A stretch of 64,000 nt of DNA from NCBI RefSeq assembly GCF_027594865.1, contig NZ_CP089391.1:2076501-2140500 (forward strand), read 5' to 3'. The DNA is from Bradyrhizobium xenonodulans. Its GTDB lineage: Bacteria > Pseudomonadota > Alphaproteobacteria > Rhizobiales > Xanthobacteraceae. Positions 58,880-64,000 of the stretch are shown in pieces. The position numbers and the translations under genes are program-made. The notes beneath the pieces are model-generated. The model had not been told where the DNA came from. It saw only the letters and a list, made by a program, of their open reading frames with translations, and searched no databases. Each line of letters starts with the position of its first letter. Position 1 is the first letter of the stretch.

Positions 58880-60382
58880 ATGCCGCTTCTTTCGAGAAGG
58901 CAATTCAGCACACTTGCGGGCGGCATTGTATTGGCGGGAGGGGCTAGAGGCCCTGAGCTCGGTGGCGGCATAGCCTTCGCTCAAACCGTCCCTGCCCAAA
59001 AGGATCCGACCGGCGGGCAGCCTGCGCCCGGCTCGCGACCGTCTGTTGCTGACCTCGACTATCAAGTCATCTACCAGCGCGCGTTTGAGACGGTGCTTTG
59101 GTCAATTTCCGCCGTTTCGATCTACCGCTTGCGGGCAGGAGCCCTCGACAATTTCGACATGACCGACAATGACATCCTCGCCAACTCCGGGGTGTGCAAG
59201 CCGAATAACGAACTGCTGACGGCGAATAGCTCGACGCCTTACATCGCATCTTACACTGATCTGCGTAAGGGTCCTGTGGTGCTCGAAGTGCCGGAGTCCG
59301 GCGCGAGCGGCACTCTCTACGGCCAGGTGGTGGACGCCTGGCAAATCACCATCGCCGATGTCGGTCCATCCGGCCTCGACCGGGGCAAGGCGTCAAAATA
59401 CCTTTTCACGCCACCCCGTTACGCCGGCCCCATCCCCGACGGCTACATCCACGTCGCCTCGCCGAGTTTCCGCATCGCCTTCGGTTTCCGTTCGATCCGT
59501 GCGCCGGGCAAGACCGATGCTGACGCCTACGCCTATTCCAAGAAGCTGCGGATGTACTACCTGTCGCAGGTGGACAACCCGCCCCAACAGAAGTTTCTTG
59601 ATCTCGTCAACTTGGTCTACCCGACGCTCCCGTTCTACGACGAGCGATATTTTGCGGATGTCCACGCGATCTTCTCGGTTGAGCCGATCGCGGAGAAGGA
59701 CAAGATCATGGTGGGCAACCTGCGCTCGCTCGGTATTGTACGCGGCAAGCCCTTCGCCCCGACAGAGAAGCAGCGAAGAGCGATGGGCGCCGCGGTCGTC
59801 GACGCCTACTTCTACATGGATAAGATGTGGGAGAAAGTCGATCCAGGCTACTACTTTTGGGAAGACCGGAATTATGTCAAGGCGCAGTTCACCGACCGCA
59901 ATCGCCGCTTCACGTACGAATACGAGGACAGCATCGACATCGATGGTCGAGCGGCCGCCTTCTTCCCTTGCACCTATATGCCAAAGGAGATCAGCGATAC
60001 GCCGGCCAACGAGTACATGGTCGCGATGGGGACGGGTGACCGAAATCCGTTCGAAGCGGGAAAAACCTACCGCGTCAGGGTGCCAGCTGACATGCCGGTC
60101 AGGCAGTTCTGGGCGTTGACAATCTATGATCGCGCCACTTTTGCCTTCATCTACACCGACAGCAGCCGTACGACTCTTTCCATGTACGATCTTGCTTCCA
60201 TGACCAAGCAACCCGACGACTCGGTTTATCTCTATATCGGGCCGAAGGCACCCAAGGGGCTGGAAGCGAACTGGATTCCAACCGGCGGTAAGCGCCCGTA
60301 CCCGTTGTTCCGTTTTTACGGAGCGACCGAGGCCCTGAACAGCCGCAGCTTCAAGATGCCCGACTTCGAACTCGTAGCGTGA
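58880..60382 (+). CDS. DUF1254/DUF1214 domain protein, exported
   Basis: A 500-residue protein. The Tat-like leader SRRQFSTLAGG is followed by a hydrophobic stretch and then IYQRAFETVLWSISAVSIYR, NNELLTANSSTPYIASYTDLRKGPVVLEVPESG, the DUF1254 part. The C-terminal VPADMPVRQFWALTIYD and DDSVYLYIGPKAPKGLEANWIPT belong to DUF1214. These paired domains are widespread in rhizobia and function is unknown, though some are linked to lipid or aromatic metabolism. The ATG at 58880 has AAGGAG at 8-13 bases upstream; the ORF start at 58823 is discarded. It stands alone in the repeat-rich region. Confidence 0.92.
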   Translation: MPLLSRRQFSTLAGGIVLAGGARGPELGGGIAFAQTVPAQKDPTGGQPAPGSRPSVADLDYQVIYQRAFETVLWSISAVSIYRLRAGALDNFDMTDNDILANSGVCKPNNELLTANSSTPYIASYTDLRKGPVVLEVPESGASGTLYGQVVDAWQITIADVGPSGLDRGKASKYLFTPPRYAGPIPDGYIHVASPSFRIAFGFRSIRAPGKTDADAYAYSKKLRMYYLSQVDNPPQQKFLDLVNLVYPTLPFYDERYFADVHAIFSVEPIAEKDKIMVGNLRSLGIVRGKPFAPTEKQRRAMGAAVVDAYFYMDKMWEKVDPGYYFWEDRNYVKAQFTDRNRRFTYEYEDSIDIDGRAAAFFPCTYMPKEISDTPANEYMVAMGTGDRNPFEAGKTYRVRVPADMPVRQFWALTIYDRATFAFIYTDSSRTTLSMYDLASMTKQPDDSVYLYIGPKAPKGLEANWIPTGGKRPYPLFRFYGATEALNSRSFKMPDFELVA

Positions 60383-60697
60383 AGGCTGCGCCGCGAGTTG
60401 CTTGCTGCAAGCGCTCACGGCTGCTTTTGGCCCTTAGCCGAACCATGATGATCCCGTGGTGATGTCGGTTATCGTCGGTAGAGCAGACGTGGGGCCGCGC
60501 TCGCTGCGACAGCCGCTTGTGGACCCAAAGCGGACAAGCACTCGCACCGTGGCAAGGAGAGCGCCAAAACTTGAGCGACCTCGGTGATGCGTGCATCGAC
60601 GCCCCGGGGATCTGCCGGCGTGGCACTACTTCTCAGGGAAATCCATTGCCTACCTGACCGGACTGCGCCATCATGATTCCAGTTTAATTTATTAGGA
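60383..60697. other. Intergenic region with diverged repeat
   Basis: This 315-base gap includes at about 60425-60535 a diverged relative of the direct repeat: GGCCCTTAGCCGAACC at one end and TGGACCCAAAGCGGACAAGC at the other, matching the ends of the other copies but with altered middle. Nothing gene-like was seen. Confidence 0.5.
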
Positions 60698-61240
60698 ATG
60701 ATGATGACACGAATGTTTTCGGGCGCCTTGATCGCCGCTGTTTTGTCCCTTGCCGTTACTGTCTTTAGTGCAATATTCCCTGATGCGGCCCGCGCCGCGG
60801 GCCTCCAAAATAAGACCTTCTCCGTGACATGGAGCCAGTTCGTGCCCGCTGACTGCGCCGACGGCACCACCAACAAGTACCCGCGTGCTGTCTCTCAGCA
60901 GATCTATGTCAGCTCCCTGGGCCGGGTGTTTTCCAAGACTTCGAACCAGGCCGGCAATGCCTCAAATCAGAAGCTGGGCGTATCCGGCGCAGGCACCGCG
61001 TTCCATGCCTCCGGCAATCAGATCGTCGGCACCTTCCCTCAACTCAGCGGTGCTTCACGGGAGACGGTGACGCTCGATGCCTCGGGGCAGAGCTGCACGG
61101 CCTCTGTGGTGGTGGGAACCGAATCGAAAAAGCCCTTTTCCTGGCGCAACCTGGTGGGCGTGACGTGCACGGCGACCGGAGCAACGACCATTTCCAATGT
61201 CAGTTGCTCGGTGCGTGAAGGCAACGCGTTCGCTAACTGA
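60698..61240 (+). CDS. Secreted hypothetical protein (180 aa)
   Basis: The protein has a signal peptide (MTRMFSGALIAAVLSLAVTVFSAIFP..AARA) and a small mature domain rich in Ser, Thr, Gly and Ala, with VTWSQFVPADCADGT, SQQIYVSSLGRVFSKTSNQAGN and a repeated pattern of short strands such as VVVGTESKKPFSW. Four Cys may pair. It is not assigned to any known family. Three ATG codons in tandem (60698, 60701, 60704) could start; TTAGGA fits the third best. The gene lies at the edge of the repeat-rich segment. Confidence 0.7.
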   Translation: MMMTRMFSGALIAAVLSLAVTVFSAIFPDAARAAGLQNKTFSVTWSQFVPADCADGTTNKYPRAVSQQIYVSSLGRVFSKTSNQAGNASNQKLGVSGAGTAFHASGNQIVGTFPQLSGASRETVTLDASGQSCTASVVVGTESKKPFSWRNLVGVTCTATGATTISNVSCSVREGNAFAN

Positions 61241-61473
61241 TCGCTTTGCACTATCACCCATATCGGCATTCCCTAGGTTCTTGAAGCGAAACATCCAGGT
61301 CAGCTTGGAATCACGCCCGCAAATAGGACCGCTGGGGATCGAATACATTCGGCAGCCGACTTCCACACATGGCCCTCAGCCGACTGGTTAGCGCGGGCCG
61401 ATGCAGTCCGCTCGCGAGAGCAGAGCGGACTTGGCGGGCTAATTGGCGGGCTAACCGGAGTGAGCGGCCCGCC

Positions 61474-62217
61474 CTAAAACTGATACCGCCGCAGCCCCCC
61501 GTCCACCGGGATCACCGTGCCCGTGATGTACCTTGCCACTGGCGAGGCCAGGAACACCGCGAGCGCGGCGAGGTCCTCCGGCTCGCCCCAATAGCCGACC
61601 GGGATCTCTTCCTCCGCAAAGCGCTCGCGATAATCCGGCGCGTAGTTGCGGCGGATCTGTTCGCTCATGATGCGGCCGGGCGGGATGCAGTTGATGGTGA
61701 TGCCGTGCTCGCCGATCTCGCGCGACAGGCCCTTGGCCCAGGCGTGCACCGCGGCCTTGGCCGCGAAGGCGGCGTTGAGGCCTTCCGGCTCGGACTTGCC
61801 GGTGATGTTGACGATGCGGCCCCATTTTCGCGCGATCATCTGCGGCAGCAGCGCATGCGCGATGCGGCGGTAGCTGGTGAAGTTCAGCGCAATCGCCTCG
61901 TCCCATTTGCTGTCGGGCGCATCGACGGGAAGGGGACGGCTGCCGCCGGCATTGTTGATGAGGATGTCGACATGGCCGAGCTCCTTCAGCGCGAAGGCCG
62001 CGATCTTCTCGGCCGCATCCTTTTCCATCACGTCCTGCTCGAACGGCGTGATCAGGCCGGAGCCGACTTCCTTCGCGAGCTCTGCGAGCAGGTCGGAGCG
62101 CCGTGCCACGCCGACGACGCGCACGCCTTCCGCAGCCAGGCCGTTGGCGATGGCGCGGCCGATTCCGATGCTCGCTCCTGTCACGATCGCGGTTTTCGAT
62201 TTGAGCCCGAGGTCCAT
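61474..62217 (-). CDS. SDR family oxidoreductase with altered active site
   Basis: A 247-residue SDR. The cofactor motif GASIGIG is intact, Arg in GVARRSD suggests NADP use, and NNAGGSRP and NITGKSEP are present. The Lys of the YxxxK pair is found (K154 in AAFAAKAA), but the position four residues before it is Ala, with Phe next to it, so the catalytic Tyr is missing. The PPGRIMSE loop and VIPVDGGLRRYQF end are normal. The ATG at 62217 is preferred. Divergent from the tam gene. Confidence 0.88.
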   Translation of the reverse strand: MDLGLKSKTAIVTGASIGIGRAIANGLAAEGVRVVGVARRSDLLAELAKEVGSGLITPFEQDVMEKDAAEKIAAFALKELGHVDILINNAGGSRPLPVDAPDSKWDEAIALNFTSYRRIAHALLPQMIARKWGRIVNITGKSEPEGLNAAFAAKAAVHAWAKGLSREIGEHGITINCIPPGRIMSEQIRRNYAPDYRERFAEEEIPVGYWGEPEDLAALAVFLASPVARYITGTVIPVDGGLRRYQF

Positions 62218-62360
62218 GGTCACACGCTCTCTTGTTTGCTTTTTTGCTTTTGCCGTTCGTTTCCTGCCCGTCCCGCAGGCCCTGCGAATTGCCTGAGCGG
62301 GACGAGCAGTGGTAACCAAGAGCCATCGCGAAGGAAATGAAAAAGAAAAGGCGCCGAACG

Positions 62361-63131
62361 ATGGTCTGGGACCCGCAGCAATATCTGAAATTCTCCGGCC
62401 ATCGGCTCCGGCCCGCCATCGACCTGTTGATGCGGATTCCGGATGTTGGCCCGCGAACGGTCGCCGATCTCGGCGCTGGCGCCGGCAACGTCACCAAGCT
62501 GATCAAAGAGCGCTGGCCGGACGCGGCCGTGACTGGTGTCGAGGGCTCGGCCGAGATGGTTGCCGCCGGTCGCAAGGCGGCGCCCGACGTGGAATGGTCG
62601 CATGAAGACCTCGGCCATTGGCGTCCCGCGAAGCAATATGACGTGGTCTATTCCAATGCCGCACTGCACTGGCTGCCCAATCATGCGGCGCTGTTTCCGT
62701 CGGTGATGGAGAAGGTGACGCCAGGTGGCATGCTCGCAGTGCAGATGCCGCGCAACTTTCTGGCCCCCTCGCACGTGCTGATCGGCGAGACCGCGCTGAA
62801 CGGTCCCTGGCGATCGAAGGTCGAGCATCTCGTCACCCCGCCGCCGGTCGAGGGGCCGGCCTTCTATCACGATCTTCTCGCGCCGTTCTCAGAGAATATC
62901 GATATCTGGGAGACCGAGTATCTTCAGGTGCTCGAAGGCGACAATCCCGTGAAGGAATGGACCAAGGGGACCTGGCTGACGCGCTACCTCGACGTGTTGC
63001 AGGGAGGGGAGAAGGCTGCCTTCGAGGCGGCCTATGGTGAGCGCGTCGCGAAAGCGTACCCGAAGAATGCGGCGGGGCAGACGCTGTTCCCGTTCCGGCG
63101 TCTGTTCATGGTCGCCCAGCGCAAGGGCTGA
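62361..63131 (+). CDS. tam: Trans-aconitate 2-methyltransferase
   Basis: SAM-dependent methyltransferase of 256 residues. The N-terminus MVWDPQQYLKFSGHRLRPAIDLL closely follows E. coli Tam. The SAM-binding motif is VADLGAGAGNVTKLIKERWP, with GVEGSAEMVAAG and YSNAALHWLPNHAALFP following. It methylates trans-aconitate, an inhibitor of the citric-acid-cycle enzyme aconitase. The ATG at 62361 was preferred to the one at 62337 by comparison with the family; AAAAGG lies about 9 bases upstream. Confidence 0.93.
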   Translation: MVWDPQQYLKFSGHRLRPAIDLLMRIPDVGPRTVADLGAGAGNVTKLIKERWPDAAVTGVEGSAEMVAAGRKAAPDVEWSHEDLGHWRPAKQYDVVYSNAALHWLPNHAALFPSVMEKVTPGGMLAVQMPRNFLAPSHVLIGETALNGPWRSKVEHLVTPPPVEGPAFYHDLLAPFSENIDIWETEYLQVLEGDNPVKEWTKGTWLTRYLDVLQGGEKAAFEAAYGERVAKAYPKNAAGQTLFPFRRLFMVAQRKG

Positions 63132-63334
63132 TTGCGCTGCAATGCGACATAACCGCTCGCACCCGAGAATGGGAGCGGGTGCCGGGTTGCGCGGACAACG
63201 GCCATCAAGATAGCCTGCGGCAAATTGGGCTTAGGTCTAGTTGTTCGGGTGGCGGATTGCTGCCACTACTGAAGGCGCAAAACAAAGCAAAACAAAAAAG
63301 ACCCGGTATTCCGAGGGTTATTGGGAGGTCCTTC

Positions 63335-64000
63335 ATGCGCAAACTGCTTCTCGCGGTCGTCGCGGCCGCGTTCGCTCTCGCTCCTGATTTGGCCCAGGCC
63401 CAGAGCCCTGTTGTCATCAAGTTCAGCCACGTCGTCGCCAACGACACCCCGAAAGGGAAGGGCGCGCTGAAGTTCAAGGAACTCGCCGAGAAGTACACTG
63501 ACGGCAAGGTCAAGGTCGAGATCTATCCGAACTCCACGCTCTACAAGGACAAGGAAGAGATCGAGGCGCTCCAGCTCGGCTCGGTGCAGATGCTGGCGCC
63601 CTCGACGGCGAAATTCGCACCGCTCGGCATCAAGGAGTTCGAGGCGCTCGATCTGCCCTGGCTGTTCAAGGACGATCAAACCTATTCCAACGCGATGAAG
63701 GGCACGGTCGGCAAGTGGCTGTTCCAGAAGCTCGAGACCAAAGGGATCACCGGGCTCGCTTATTGGGACAACGGCTTCCACATGCTGTCCGCCAATCGCC
63801 CTCTGATGAAGCCGACCGATTTCCAGGGGCTGAAATTCCGCATCTCAGGCTCGAAGATCGCCGACCAGTATCTTCGCATCATGGGCTCGATCCCGCAGAT
63901 CATGGCGTTCTCTGAAGTGTACCAGGCGCTTCAGACCGGCGTGGTCGACGGCTGCGAGAACACCGCGTCCAACTATCTGACGCAGAAGTTCTACGAGGTG
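63335..64000 (+). CDS. TRAP transporter substrate-binding protein DctP, 3' end cut by window
   Basis: Periplasmic binding protein of a tripartite ATP-independent transporter; the first 222 residues are in the window. The signal peptide MRKLLLAVVAAAFALAPDLAQA is followed by VIKFSHVVANDTPKGKGALKFKELAEKYTDGKVKVEIYPN, the DctP family hallmark, then KFRISGSKIADQYLRIMGSIPQ and LQTGVVDGCENTASNY. GGGAGG precedes the ATG at 63335. DctQ and DctM genes are expected beyond the window. It imports C4-dicarboxylates or similar acids. Confidence 0.93.
   Translation, partial: MRKLLLAVVAAAFALAPDLAQAQSPVVIKFSHVVANDTPKGKGALKFKELAEKYTDGKVKVEIYPNSTLYKDKEEIEALQLGSVQMLAPSTAKFAPLGIKEFEALDLPWLFKDDQTYSNAMKGTVGKWLFQKLETKGITGLAYWDNGFHMLSANRPLMKPTDFQGLKFRISGSKIADQYLRIMGSIPQIMAFSEVYQALQTGVVDGCENTASNYLTQKFYEV

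Noticed and set aside
1..64000. CRISPR arrays, tRNA/rRNA genes, intact insertion sequences
   Set aside because: No regularly spaced repeats, no tRNA-like T-loop and acceptor pairing, and no transposase-like ORF were seen on either strand by reading.

Overview
The window is GC-rich DNA (a short stretch near 57-58 kb is less so) with dense, mostly unidirectional gene runs, many GTG/TTG starts and many solute-binding proteins, SDR dehydrogenases and ABC importers. It carries a cyoABCD quinol oxidase, a partial sox cluster, osmoregulated glucan genes and several imperfect-palindrome intergenic repeats. This content points to a soil or plant-associated alphaproteobacterium of the Bradyrhizobium / Nitrobacteraceae type. 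The assignment is inferred from gene content and style; no rRNA or marker gene is present. No tRNA, rRNA, CRISPR array, intact insertion sequence or prophage was seen, so the window reads as ordinary chromosome with metabolic islands.

Layout. 0-2 kb: a conserved hypothetical gene and an orphan tripartite-tricarboxylate (Bug) binding protein. 2-11 kb: what looks like one catabolic locus. A branched-chain-type ABC importer (binding protein, LivH-type permease, and one 846-residue chain fusing LivM, LivG and LivF) lies downstream of an IclR-type regulator. Divergently from the regulator run a ThDP-dependent enzyme, an SDR-like protein lacking the catalytic Tyr/Lys, and a cupin. 11-17 kb: lytic transglycosylase, L,D-transpeptidase, VOC protein, urate hydroxylase PuuD and a sorbosone-dehydrogenase-like protein. 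18-22 kb: the cytochrome bo3 operon. 22-33 kb: secreted nuclease, GMC oxidoreductase with a small partner, HtrA-like protease, KstD-like flavoprotein, a giant indolepyruvate ferredoxin oxidoreductase and a hotdog-type protein.

33-42 kb: a biuret-hydrolase-like cysteine hydrolase and NCS2 permease behind a consensus sigma-54 promoter, then a TetR/SDR/quinone-oxidoreductase unit with two perfect palindromic operators, then a sugar ABC importer without an ATPase gene. 42-48 kb: soxA-Z-Y-X and a sulfide-dehydrogenase flavoprotein, without soxB or soxCD, next to a two-subunit molybdenum hydroxylase separated from them by a clear terminator. 48-56 kb: B12-binding radical SAM protein, DHA2 transporter, Cache-domain protein and opgGH for periplasmic glucans. 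56-61 kb: a repeat-rich, less GC-rich segment of small or secreted hypothetical genes and a DUF1254 protein. 61-64 kb: an SDR lacking the catalytic Tyr, trans-aconitate methyltransferase, and a TRAP binding protein cut by the window end.

The most promising little-described system is the IclR / ThDP enzyme / pseudo-SDR / cupin / fused-ABC locus at 2-11 kb. A near-identical 17-bp motif lies in front of both of its arms, which supports a single regulon.
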